From FEN-1191 sp964528845 (GTDB taxonomy: Bacteria > Pseudomonadota > Gammaproteobacteria > Steroidobacterales > Steroidobacteraceae), in the NCBI GenBank assembly GCA_964528845.1, contig CAZGVE010000012.1, positions 16,620 to 80,619 on the forward strand: a stretch of 64,000 bases of DNA, read 5' to 3'. This document shows, piece after piece, positions 34,737-42,787 of the stretch. Under the pieces are notes generated by a model that saw nothing but the letters and a program-made list of their open reading frames with translations, made no database searches and was not told the DNA's origin. Position 1 is the first letter of the stretch. Every line of letters starts with the position of its first letter. A program made the translations under genes and the position numbers.

Positions 34737-36214
34737 GCGAGGATGAGAACCGGCTGATCGCCGAACGCAGGGCGAAGCTCGCGGCACTGCGTGAGCGCGG
34801 CATCGCCTTTCCGAACACCTTCCGGCGTGATGCGCTCGCCGCGCAGCTGCTGTCCACCTACGCTGATCGCGACGACGCCTGGTTCCAGGCGAACCCGGTG
34901 CGGGTGCGTGTCGGCGGGCGCATGATGTTCAAGCGCGTGATGGGCCGCGCGAGCTTCGCCAAGATCGCCGATCGCAGCGGCCAGCTCCAGCTGTTCCTGC
35001 AGGAGGACACGCTCGGGCTGGTTTACCAGGAGTTCCGCGGCCACGATGTCGGCGACATTCTGGCAGCGGAAGGTGCGCTGTTCCGCACCCGCACCGGTGA
35101 GCTCTCGGTGCGGGTCGACACGCTCTCGCTGCTCGCGAAGTCGCTGCGACCGCTGCCTGACAAATGGCACGGGCTCGCGGACACCGAGCTGCGCTACCGT
35201 CAGCGCTACGTCGATCTGATCATGAACGAGCGCAGCCGCGAGGTATTCCGGATGCGCACGCGGATCGTGCGCTACCTGCGCGAGTACCTGGACGCGCTCG
35301 ATTTCCTCGAGGTCGAGACGCCGATGATGCAGCCGATTCCGGGTGGGGCGGCGGCGCGTCCGTTCGTGACCCACCACAACGCGCTCGATCTGGAGATGTA
35401 CCTGCGCATCGCGCCGGAGCTCTACCTGAAGCGCTTGATCGTCGGCGGGCTCGAGCGCGTCTATGAGATCAACCGCAATTTCCGCAACGAAGGGCTCTCC
35501 ACCCAGCACAATCCCGAGTTCACGATGCTCGAGCTGTACTGGGCGTTTGCGGACTACCGGGAGCTCATGGAGCTGATCGAGCAGCTGCTGCGCGGGCTGG
35601 CCGACTCGCTGTTCGGTACGCGCAGTGTCGTCTACCAGGGACGCGACTACGATCTGGGGCGCCCCTTCGCGCGTATGACGGTCGAGGCGGCCGTGCTCGC
35701 CCATAACCCCGGCCTCGATCCCGGCCAGCTGCGCTCGGTGCCGTACCTGCGCGAGGTCTGCGGACGGCTCGGGGTTTCCTGGCATCCGCACGACGGGGCC
35801 GGCAAGCTGCAGATCGAGATCTTCGAGAAGACCGTGGAGCACACGCTGATCGAGCCGACCTTCGTGCATGCGTATCCGGCGGAGGTCTCGCCGCTCTCGC
35901 GCGCCAGCGATGCCGATCCGTTTCTGACCGATCGCTTCGAGTTCTTCCTTGCCGGCCGCGAGCTGGCCAATGGGTTCTCGGAGCTCAACGACCCGGAAGA
36001 CCAGGCGGCGCGCTTCCGCGCCCAGGTCCTGCGCAAGGACTCGGGGGACGATGAGGCGATGCATTTCGATGCCGATTACATCCGCGCGCTCGAGTACGGC
36101 ATGCCACCGACCGCCGGACTGGGCATCGGCATCGACCGCCTGGTGATGTTCCTGACCGATTCGCCGTCGATCCGCGACGTATTGCTGTTCCCGCAGCTGC
36201 GGCCGGAAGCCTGA
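34733..36214 (+). CDS. lysS: Lysyl-tRNA synthetase, class II
   Basis: Charges tRNA-Lys. The N-terminal OB-fold anticodon domain (GGRMMFKRVMGRASFAKI) is followed by class II motifs: motif 2 in ERVYEINRNFRNEG and motif 3 in GLGIGIDRLVMFLTD. LEVETPMMQPIPGGAAARPF is also diagnostic. GTG at 34733 overlaps prfB. 493 residues (E. coli 505). Confidence 0.97.
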   Translation: MSEDENRLIAERRAKLAALRERGIAFPNTFRRDALAAQLLSTYADRDDAWFQANPVRVRVGGRMMFKRVMGRASFAKIADRSGQLQLFLQEDTLGLVYQEFRGHDVGDILAAEGALFRTRTGELSVRVDTLSLLAKSLRPLPDKWHGLADTELRYRQRYVDLIMNERSREVFRMRTRIVRYLREYLDALDFLEVETPMMQPIPGGAAARPFVTHHNALDLEMYLRIAPELYLKRLIVGGLERVYEINRNFRNEGLSTQHNPEFTMLELYWAFADYRELMELIEQLLRGLADSLFGTRSVVYQGRDYDLGRPFARMTVEAAVLAHNPGLDPGQLRSVPYLREVCGRLGVSWHPHDGAGKLQIEIFEKTVEHTLIEPTFVHAYPAEVSPLSRASDADPFLTDRFEFFLAGRELANGFSELNDPEDQAARFRAQVLRKDSGDDEAMHFDADYIRALEYGMPPTAGLGIGIDRLVMFLTDSPSIRDVLLFPQLRPEA

Positions 36215-36224
36215 CCGACCTGCC

Positions 36225-37076
36225 ATGCACGCGCAGGAAGGGCTGGCGCGCCCGATCGGCGTGTTCGATTCCGGCGTCGGCGGGCTCACGGTACTGCGCG
36301 TGCTGCTCGAGCAAATGCCGCATGAGGATTTCATTTACCTCGGCGATACCGCGCGGCTGCCTTACGGCACCAAGAGTCCCACCACCGTCGAGCGCTACGC
36401 GCTGCAGGCCGCCGACGCTCTGATCGCCCGCGGCGTCAAGGCGCTCATCGTCGCGTGTAACACCGCCTCGGCGGTGGGCCTGCCGGCGCTGCGCGCACGC
36501 CACCCGGAGCTGCCGGTGATCGGAGTTGTGGAACCAGGCGCTGCCGCCGCGGTCGCGGCCTCGCGGACCGGTCTGATCGCGGTGATCGCCACCCAGGCCA
36601 CGGTGCGCGGGGATGCTTATGCGCGCGCGATCACCGCACTGCGACCGGCAGCTCGGGTCCGGGCGGTCGCCTGCCAGCTGTTCGTCGCGCTGGCGGAGGA
36701 GGGGTGGATCTGCGGTGAAGTAGCCCATGCGGTCGCGCAGCGCTACCTTCAGCCGCTGTTCGGGACCGCCGCTGCTGACGGAGCGCTCATCGATACGCTG
36801 GTACTGGGCTGCACCCACTTCCCGTTGCTGCAGCCGGTGATTCGCGCCGTCGTCGGCCCGGACATCACCATTGTCGATTCGGCCGCGACCACGGCGCACG
36901 CGGCGCGCGAGCATCTGCGTTCACACGGACTGCTGCGCGGCGCGGATTCAGCAGCGTCGCGGGCGCGACCGCTGCAGCTGCTCGCCACCGACGGTACGGA
37001 ACAGTTTGCGCGGGTCGGCGGGCGGTTTCTCGGCCGCGCAATCGCTGCGGCGGACGTAGAACTGGTCGATCTCTAG
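36225..37076 (+). CDS. murI: Glutamate racemase
   Basis: Supplies D-glutamate for peptidoglycan. GVFDSGVGGLTVLR, GDTARLPYGTKS, the first catalytic Cys in VACNTASAVGLP and the second in LGCTHFPLL are all visible. 283 residues, normal length. Ten bases after lysS. Its stop is only 9 bases from the stop of the opposing lipoprotein gene. Confidence 0.95.
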   Translation: MHAQEGLARPIGVFDSGVGGLTVLRVLLEQMPHEDFIYLGDTARLPYGTKSPTTVERYALQAADALIARGVKALIVACNTASAVGLPALRARHPELPVIGVVEPGAAAAVAASRTGLIAVIATQATVRGDAYARAITALRPAARVRAVACQLFVALAEEGWICGEVAHAVAQRYLQPLFGTAAADGALIDTLVLGCTHFPLLQPVIRAVVGPDITIVDSAATTAHAAREHLRSHGLLRGADSAASRARPLQLLATDGTEQFARVGGRFLGRAIAAADVELVDL

Positions 37077-37091
37077 CGCCGATCTCTAGCG
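37067..37091. repeat. Tandem 13-base duplication at convergent stop codons
   Basis: CGATCTCTAGCG occurs at 37067-37078 and again at 37080-37091. The first copy contains the murI stop; the second contains the stop of the opposing lipoprotein gene, both within CTAG. Confidence 0.7.
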
Positions 37092-37709
37092 GGCAGGCGG
37101 CGGGGCACGTGCCGGGTCCGGCGGCCGGGCCGGTGCCTCGGCCTCGGTGACGAGCGCCATCAGCGCCGACCGTCCGTCCTGCCAGATGCCATACGGGATC
37201 GGCAGCGCATCGTCGGGAAAGTTGGCCGACAGGATCTGCGCGCCCGCGAGGTAGTGCAGCGTCGGCACATCGATCGGAAATGCGTAGGACTGGGTTCGGG
37301 CCGTGGTCGGGCCGAACAGCAGGTCGCCCCGTTCGAGCAGCGGCGGCGCAGGCGCCGCCGGACTAAGCAGCACCTCGCGATCATCGGCAATGATCCGCAG
37401 TCGCCCTGCGCCTACGCCTCGATCGGCAGCGATGCGTGGGTCCACCGTCGACCAGCGGTGCGCGATCAGCCACGTCGTGAAGCGGCCGCTGCGATCTTCC
37501 TGTAGACCGACCAGCGTCAGGTAGTCGCGCGCGTTGGCGGCCACGTCGCTGCGCGTTCGGGCCAGCACGATGGGCCGCTCGGCGATGATCAGCGTGGCGC
37601 CGCTGCGCTCATCGAGCACCTCGCGGGGCTGTGGCGCATGGGCGAACGGGGTGCAGGCGCTCGCCAGGCCACCTACGGCCAGCAGCAGGATCTGATGCAA
37701 CACGCGCAT
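37086..37709 (-). CDS. Putative secreted lipoprotein
   Basis: No family recognised. ATG at 37709 gives a 207-residue product that starts MRVLHQILLLAVGG and reaches LASAC, an acceptable lipobox, with Cys at position 20. The mature part has RPIVLARTRSDVAANARDYL, a LFGPTTARTQSYAFPI stretch and a Pro/Ala-rich tail. The frame is open further upstream to 37880, but the extra residues are basic and would mask the signal. Likely an envelope protein of unknown role. Confidence 0.6.
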   Translation of the reverse strand: MRVLHQILLLAVGGLASACTPFAHAPQPREVLDERSGATLIIAERPIVLARTRSDVAANARDYLTLVGLQEDRSGRFTTWLIAHRWSTVDPRIAADRGVGAGRLRIIADDREVLLSPAAPAPPLLERGDLLFGPTTARTQSYAFPIDVPTLHYLAGAQILSANFPDDALPIPYGIWQDGRSALMALVTEAEAPARPPDPARAPPPAR

Positions 37710-37849
37710 TCGCGCACCGGGCGGAGTCCGTTTCCGCCGCTCGCCTCGCCCCGAATTACGCATCGTCGTCGCTGCCGTCCCTGGAATACACCCGCTGATG
37801 ATACGCCGTGCCGGTCCCTTGATCCCTTGCGACCGCCGGTGCACCATCG

Positions 37850-38824
37850 ATGACGCAATGGGAGCGCTTGGATGATGCATCGTGGACTGGCGGCGTGCGC
37901 GTGACTGAGCTTACGCCCAAGTCCGGTTCCGACGTCTGGTCCGACTGGCTGCTGCACCTGCGGCATTCGGACGATCCTGAACTCGGGCGTATCGTGCGGG
38001 CCGACGTCGAGCGCTTCGCCGACCGCGTGCTGGATGCGGCCGGCATCGCGCCCGGCATGACGCTGGCCGATATCGGCACCGGCGATGGGGCGGTCGCGTT
38101 CCGCGCGATCGAACGCGTCGGCCACACGCTGCGTGTGCTGCTGACGGATATCTCCCCCGCGCTGCTCAGGCATGTCGAGGCGCGGGCCGTCGAGCGGGGG
38201 GTGCGCGATCAGTGTCGCTTCATCCTGTGCCCGGCCGATCAGCTCGCCGCGATCCCGGACGCATCCGTGGATGCCGTCACGACCCGCGCGGTGCTGGCTT
38301 ACGTCGCCGACAAGCCAGCGGCGCTGCGCGAGTTCCTGCGTATCCTCAAGCCGGGCGGCCGGCTGTCGATCGCGGAACCCATTCTGCAGGATGATGCCTT
38401 CATGGCAATCGCGCTGCGTATCCAGCTCGAGTCCGGCACCGCCGATCCCAGCGACCGCTTTCTGCCGCTGCTGCATCGCTGGAAGGCGGCGCAGTTCCCC
38501 GACAGCCACGAGAAACTCGCCGCCAGCCCGATCGCCAACTACTCGGAGCGCAATCTTTTCGACTTTGCGCGGCGCGCCGGGTTTGCCGCGATCCACCTGG
38601 AGTTCCACATCGATCTGCTGCCCACGATCAATACCTCGTGGGAAGTGTTCGTTCGAGGCTCACCACACCCGCTGGCGCCACCGCTCAGCGTGATCCTCGC
38701 GGATCAGTTCAACCCGGAAGAGCGTGCGCACTTCGAGCAGGTCATGCGCCCGATGGTCGAGTCTTCTGAGGCCACGAACGTGCATCGCATCGTCTATATG
38801 AGCGCGACGAAGCCTCTCGGTTGA
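37850..38824 (+). CDS. Class I SAM-dependent methyltransferase
   Basis: The SAM-binding motif ADIGTGDGAVAFRAIE lies near residue 70, followed by LLTDISPALLRH (motif II) and LRILKPGGRLSIAEP (motif after strand 5). 324 residues. The substrate cannot be told; the fold resembles UbiE-like small-molecule methyltransferases. ATG at 37850 is the first start; GTG at 37902 would also keep the whole fold. Neighbours give no pathway clue. Confidence 0.8.
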   Translation: MTQWERLDDASWTGGVRVTELTPKSGSDVWSDWLLHLRHSDDPELGRIVRADVERFADRVLDAAGIAPGMTLADIGTGDGAVAFRAIERVGHTLRVLLTDISPALLRHVEARAVERGVRDQCRFILCPADQLAAIPDASVDAVTTRAVLAYVADKPAALREFLRILKPGGRLSIAEPILQDDAFMAIALRIQLESGTADPSDRFLPLLHRWKAAQFPDSHEKLAASPIANYSERNLFDFARRAGFAAIHLEFHIDLLPTINTSWEVFVRGSPHPLAPPLSVILADQFNPEERAHFEQVMRPMVESSEATNVHRIVYMSATKPLG

Positions 38825-38914
38825 GCACACGACCCGCCGCCCCTGCGTCCCGCCGCGCGTGCGGCCCGCGCCCGTCGCAGGTTGGCGACGTCATGGCTCC
38901 GCGATCCCTTGAGG

Positions 38915-38920
38915 TAGAAT
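38915..38920 (+). promoter_or_regulatory. Candidate -10 box for the DUF2844-DUF3443 pair
   Basis: TAGAAT lies six bases before the ATG at 38927. The spacing suggests a near-leaderless transcript, though GAGG at 38911-38914 could alternatively act as a distant ribosome-binding site. Confidence 0.35.
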
Positions 38921-38926
38921 GAACCC

Positions 38927-39397
38927 ATGCCGTCACTTTTCGTCTGCTCAAGGTTGGTTCCGCGTCTGGTGGCTGCGATGATGCTCACGACCGGGGTCGC
39001 CGAGGCCTGTCTCGGCGGCAACGCCGCGAGCGTGCAGGCCGATGCCGCGGCCCTCGGTGGACAGCTGCGCACCACTACGCTCGTGGGCTATGACGTGCAG
39101 CAGATCGACGTGCCCGGCGGTCTGACGGTGCGCGAGTTCGTGGGGCGCGACGGCGTCGTGTTCGGAGTGGGTTGGAGCGGACCGGCGCCTGCTGACCTGG
39201 CGCAGCTGCTGGGCCGCTATGTGGCGCAGTACACCGCGGGCGCAGCGGCGGCGGCCCGGCCAGGACTGCGGCGCGGCGTGCGCATCGATCTTCCCAGTCT
39301 GTTCGCCGAGACCGGTGGCCACCTGCGTGCCTATGCCGGCCGGGCCTTTCTGCCGACATTGGTGCCGACCGGCGTAGCGCCGTCTGATATTCGCTGA
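38927..39397 (+). CDS. DUF2844 domain-containing exported protein
   Basis: 156 residues with a signal peptide (to VAEA) followed directly by the family pattern CLGGNAASVQADAAALGG, a YDVQQIDVPGGLTVREFV strand pair, and VFGVGWSGPAPADLAQLLG. DUF2844 proteins are exported, of unknown function, and commonly paired with DUF3443, as here: the next gene starts one base after this stop. An additional C-terminal stretch (RRGVRIDLPSLFAETGGHLRAY) is seen. Identification is by motif pattern. Confidence 0.8.
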   Translation: MPSLFVCSRLVPRLVAAMMLTTGVAEACLGGNAASVQADAAALGGQLRTTTLVGYDVQQIDVPGGLTVREFVGRDGVVFGVGWSGPAPADLAQLLGRYVAQYTAGAAAAARPGLRRGVRIDLPSLFAETGGHLRAYAGRAFLPTLVPTGVAPSDIR

Positions 39398-40699
39398 ATG
39401 GGCTCGAGGCCTGTGCATACCCCGCTGCTTCCGCGGCTGCTGCTGGCGGCAATGTTGCCGCCCGTCATGCTGCTCGCGGCCTGCGTGGGCGGAAGTGGCC
39501 CGAACGGAACCGGCGGCGGGACCGGCCCCCCGGTCGTGAATACCCTGGCGCTGACCGTCGACGGCGGACCGGCGGCGGCTCCGGGCGCGATCAATCATGC
39601 GTACGTCACGGTGAGAGTCTGTGCTCCGGGCAGCACCACGCAATGCGCCAACGTCGATCACGTGCTGCTCGATACCGCATCCTGGGGCCTGCGGCTGGTC
39701 GGCTCGGTGCTGACCGCGCAGGGCGTAACACTCGCGGCCGAGACCGACGCGAGCGCCCATGCGATCGAGGAATGCGTGAACTTCGGCGGCGGCACCACCT
39801 GGGGGCCTGTGGCGCTCGCCGACATCGCGCTCGCCGGGGAATCCGCCAAAGGCCTTCCGGTCCAGGTCATGGACGATACCGGCGCCACTGCGCCACCGCC
39901 GGCGAGCTGCACGGCCAACGGGCCTCCGAGCAATGACGTCACGGGCTTCTACGCCAACGGCATCCTCGGCGTCGGAGTGTTTGCGCAAGACTGCGGCACG
40001 GCATGTGCGCCTCCGGCGGCGCCGCTGCCGGTCTACTTCGGCTGCACCGCCGGTGCCGCCGGCGTCTGCGCCGCCGAGGATGTGGCCCTCGCCCAGCAGG
40101 TCACGAACCCGGTCGCGAAGTTCGCGGGCGACAACAACGGTGTCATCGTGAGTCTGCCGAACCTGGTGAATGCGAACGGCGATCTGGTCGTCACCGGCAC
40201 CTTGCTGTTCGGCATCAACACACAGGCGGACAACATGCTGCCCGTCGGTGGGCTGACCGTGCTCGGCACCAACGCCAGCGGAGACTTCAGTGCGAGCTAC
40301 ACCAATGGGGCGACCGTGCTGACCGGATTGTCCTCATGGATCGATTCCGGATCGGACGGCTACGAGTTCAACGATCCCGGCGTCGCAACCTGTACCGACG
40401 CGAACTGGGTCGGCTACTACTGCCCGACGGTCTCGCCGCTGGCCCTCTCGGCGACCAACACCGGACTGGGGGCCCTCGCCGCTTCGAGCACGGTGACATT
40501 CGCCGTCGCGGCGCCCGCTAATGGCGTCCAGTCGGTATTCATCCTGCCGCCGGGAGCCGCCGGGTATGGGGGCCTCGCGGGCGTCGGCGACGCAGCGCGC
40601 TTCGTCTGGGGCATGCCCTATTTCTACGGGCGCCGGATCTACGTCGGAATCGATCAGCGCAGCGCCGGGAGTTACACCGGACCGTACTTCGCGTACTGA
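39398..40699 (+). CDS. DUF3443 domain-containing lipoprotein with pepsin-like motifs
   Basis: 433 residues. The signal ends in a lipobox LLAAC with Cys29, followed by a Gly/Pro linker. The body has HVLLDTASWGLRL (Asp92), YANGILGVGVF (residues 186-195) and SSWIDSGSDGYEF (Asp316). The DT/DS-G-S pairs and the GILG segment recall the two catalytic lobes of pepsin-like aspartic proteases, although the first site reads DTAS rather than DTGS. Function in the family is unknown. It is paired with DUF2844, with no gap. Ends in YFGRRIYVG-like YFYGRRIYVGID. Confidence 0.75.
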   Translation: MGSRPVHTPLLPRLLLAAMLPPVMLLAACVGGSGPNGTGGGTGPPVVNTLALTVDGGPAAAPGAINHAYVTVRVCAPGSTTQCANVDHVLLDTASWGLRLVGSVLTAQGVTLAAETDASAHAIEECVNFGGGTTWGPVALADIALAGESAKGLPVQVMDDTGATAPPPASCTANGPPSNDVTGFYANGILGVGVFAQDCGTACAPPAAPLPVYFGCTAGAAGVCAAEDVALAQQVTNPVAKFAGDNNGVIVSLPNLVNANGDLVVTGTLLFGINTQADNMLPVGGLTVLGTNASGDFSASYTNGATVLTGLSSWIDSGSDGYEFNDPGVATCTDANWVGYYCPTVSPLALSATNTGLGALAASSTVTFAVAAPANGVQSVFILPPGAAGYGGLAGVGDAARFVWGMPYFYGRRIYVGIDQRSAGSYTGPYFAY

Positions 40700-40740
40700 G
40701 CCTTAAGCTCAGCTGCCTGCAGAGCCTCAAGCTCAGCTGC
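40698..40740. repeat. 24-base-period duplication at convergent 3' ends
   Basis: GAGCCTTAAGCTCAGCTGC (40698-40716) and GAGCCTCAAGCTCAGCTGC (40722-40740) differ at one base. The first copy overlaps the end of the DUF3443 gene and the second the end of the opposing ankyrin gene. Each copy also contains a short palindrome (GAGC...GCTC). Confidence 0.7.
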
Positions 40741-42787
40741 GCGTCGCAAGTTCCTTCGCCAGCGCGTCGAACCCGCGACCGCGGGCAACGTCGGCGGCCG
40801 ATATCTGCGCGCTATTGCGCAGGGACGGATTGGCCCCGGCATGCAGCAGGCTCCGGCACACCGTAGCGTAGCCGCCGCGACCGGCCGCAATCAGAGCCGT
40901 GTCGCCCGCCCGGTTCTGCACGTCCAGCAGCGGCGCGTGTGCCAGCAGCGCTTCGACCACCGGACCCCGACCTCCGGAAGCTGCCATCAGCAGCGCCGTG
41001 TCGCCGCGGGCGCTGCGCCGGTTCAGGTCTGCGCCAGCGGCCAGCAGCCGCGGGACCTGTTCCGGCTGCCCGTGCGAGGCCGCGGCGTGCAGCGGCGTGA
41101 GGCCGTCCTGGTCGGCGGCGTCCACCGAGGCGCCCGCGGCGAGCAGCGCATCGAGAATTGCCGGCGTACCGGCCCACGCCGCGTACCACAGCGCGCCGCG
41201 CCCTGCGTGATCGGTGGCGTTTGGGTTCGCATGGTGCTCGAGCAGCAATTGCACGAGATCGGCCCGGTCTGCGCTCGCCGCGATCGCCAGGCCTGAGCGG
41301 CCGTCGCTGGTGCTCGCATCGACGCTGGCACCGGCCTCCAGCAGGACGCGAGCGGCGTCGAGCTGACCGGCACGCACTGCTGCCAGCAAAGCTGGTTCTT
41401 CGCCGGCGGCATGGCTGTCGGCCTTGACGCCTGCGGCGAGCAGCGCCTCAATCATGGGCGCGTCATTGGCGGTGGCGGCCAGCCAGAGCGTGCCGTGTCC
41501 CGAAGCTCCCGCGCGCTCCGCATCGGCGCCGTGCGCGATCAGGATCGCGATGCAGTCGAGAGCATGGGCATCGGCTGCCATCTGCAGCAGGGTCTCGCCC
41601 TGTGGCGATTTTCCACGCGCATCAGCGCCGGCGGCGAGCGCCTGCTGCACACCGGGCCCGTCGTTGCGTGCGATGGCGAGCGCGAGCGTCTGCCAACCCG
41701 CATACAACGCGCCGGGATGTCCGGGATCGAAACGACCGGTTGCGCGCGTGGGCGCGGTGTGCACCAGCAGCGTTCGGGCGCCGAGCCGGCGCAGGCGTTC
41801 GGCTGCTGCATTCGCCTCTACGGCCAGCGCGGCATCGAGAACGCCATAGCCGTCGAGGTCGATCGTGTCGAGTGCCGCCCCCGCGGCATGCAACAGCTCG
41901 ATGGTGGCCGGGCGGTCGGCGCTCGCGGCGTAGAACAGCGCGGAGCGCTTCGCGGCATCGGCGGCGCCCGGATTCGCACCGTGCTGCAGCAGAAGTTGGG
42001 CCAATGCCGGGTCCGGCAATGTGGCGGCGAGCATCAACGCGGTGGTTCCCGTCAGATCCGCGGTATTCGGGTCGGCGCCGAGTTCGAGCAGCGCGGTCAC
42101 GGCCTCGCGGGCGCCAGCCTCGATCGCATGGGACAACGCCGCGCGCCCGAATTCGTCACGCGCACCGATCGCCGCGGCGCCGAGCCGGCGCAGCCCGGCG
42201 ACATCATTCCTCCAGGCGCAGGACATGGTCCAAGCCGTCAGCAGCGCGGAATCGGTGACGCCCAGGGTCTCGCGCTCGAGCAGCGGGTGGCCCGTCTTGA
42301 GCGCATCCCCGGCGCGCGCGTAGCCTAAGCCGGCGGAGCGCTCGAGCCAGCCCCGCACCGCCGCCGCATCGGCGTGGGGAGCTGCGGCGAGTTCGCCCGC
42401 GAGCACGTAGGCAGCCATGCCCTCGCCGCGGTCCGCGGCCGACTCAAGCAGTGCGCGGGCCCGGGGGGCATCCGGCGTCACGCCGATGCCGTTCAGGTAC
42501 ATCTGCGCGAGCAGGTACTGCGCGGCGCCATTGCCAGCGGCAGCCAGCGGCGTGAGCAACGCGATCGCCTGTCCGAACTCCAGCGTGCGCAACGCAGCCC
42601 GCGCCGGCTCCAGCGCGGCCTCATTCGCACTACTGCGCGAGTAAGTTGGGGCGGCGCGCGGCGGCGCGGCTTTTGCGCGCGCCGCCGCAACCGCAATCGG
42701 CGCGGCGGTTCCGACCAGGCATGCGAGCGCGCATAGTGCCGCTGCGCCCGGCTCGCGCCACCGCGGATGGTTCAGGCGGTCCCCCAC
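40733..42787 (-). CDS. Secreted Sel1/ankyrin-repeat protein
   Basis: 684 residues. A signal sequence (AAALCALACLVGTAAPIAVAAA) precedes Sel1-type helices (AAQYLLAQMYLNGIGV, residues ~85-140) and about 13 ankyrin repeats from residue ~200 to the end (consensus DGxTxLhxAAxxGxxxxVxxLLxAGAxxN). One repeat, around DGYGVLDAALAVEA, is degenerate. Such proteins are protein-binding scaffolds. GTG at 42787 lies 16 bases inside the 3' end of the flavoprotein gene, so the two are translationally linked. Periplasmic location and a link to electron transfer are inference. Confidence 0.85.
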   Translation of the reverse strand: MGDRLNHPRWREPGAAALCALACLVGTAAPIAVAAARAKAAPPRAAPTYSRSSANEAALEPARAALRTLEFGQAIALLTPLAAAGNGAAQYLLAQMYLNGIGVTPDAPRARALLESAADRGEGMAAYVLAGELAAAPHADAAAVRGWLERSAGLGYARAGDALKTGHPLLERETLGVTDSALLTAWTMSCAWRNDVAGLRRLGAAAIGARDEFGRAALSHAIEAGAREAVTALLELGADPNTADLTGTTALMLAATLPDPALAQLLLQHGANPGAADAAKRSALFYAASADRPATIELLHAAGAALDTIDLDGYGVLDAALAVEANAAAERLRRLGARTLLVHTAPTRATGRFDPGHPGALYAGWQTLALAIARNDGPGVQQALAAGADARGKSPQGETLLQMAADAHALDCIAILIAHGADAERAGASGHGTLWLAATANDAPMIEALLAAGVKADSHAAGEEPALLAAVRAGQLDAARVLLEAGASVDASTSDGRSGLAIAASADRADLVQLLLEHHANPNATDHAGRGALWYAAWAGTPAILDALLAAGASVDAADQDGLTPLHAAASHGQPEQVPRLLAAGADLNRRSARGDTALLMAASGGRGPVVEALLAHAPLLDVQNRAGDTALIAAGRGGYATVCRSLLHAGANPSLRNSAQISAADVARGRGFDALAKELATRS

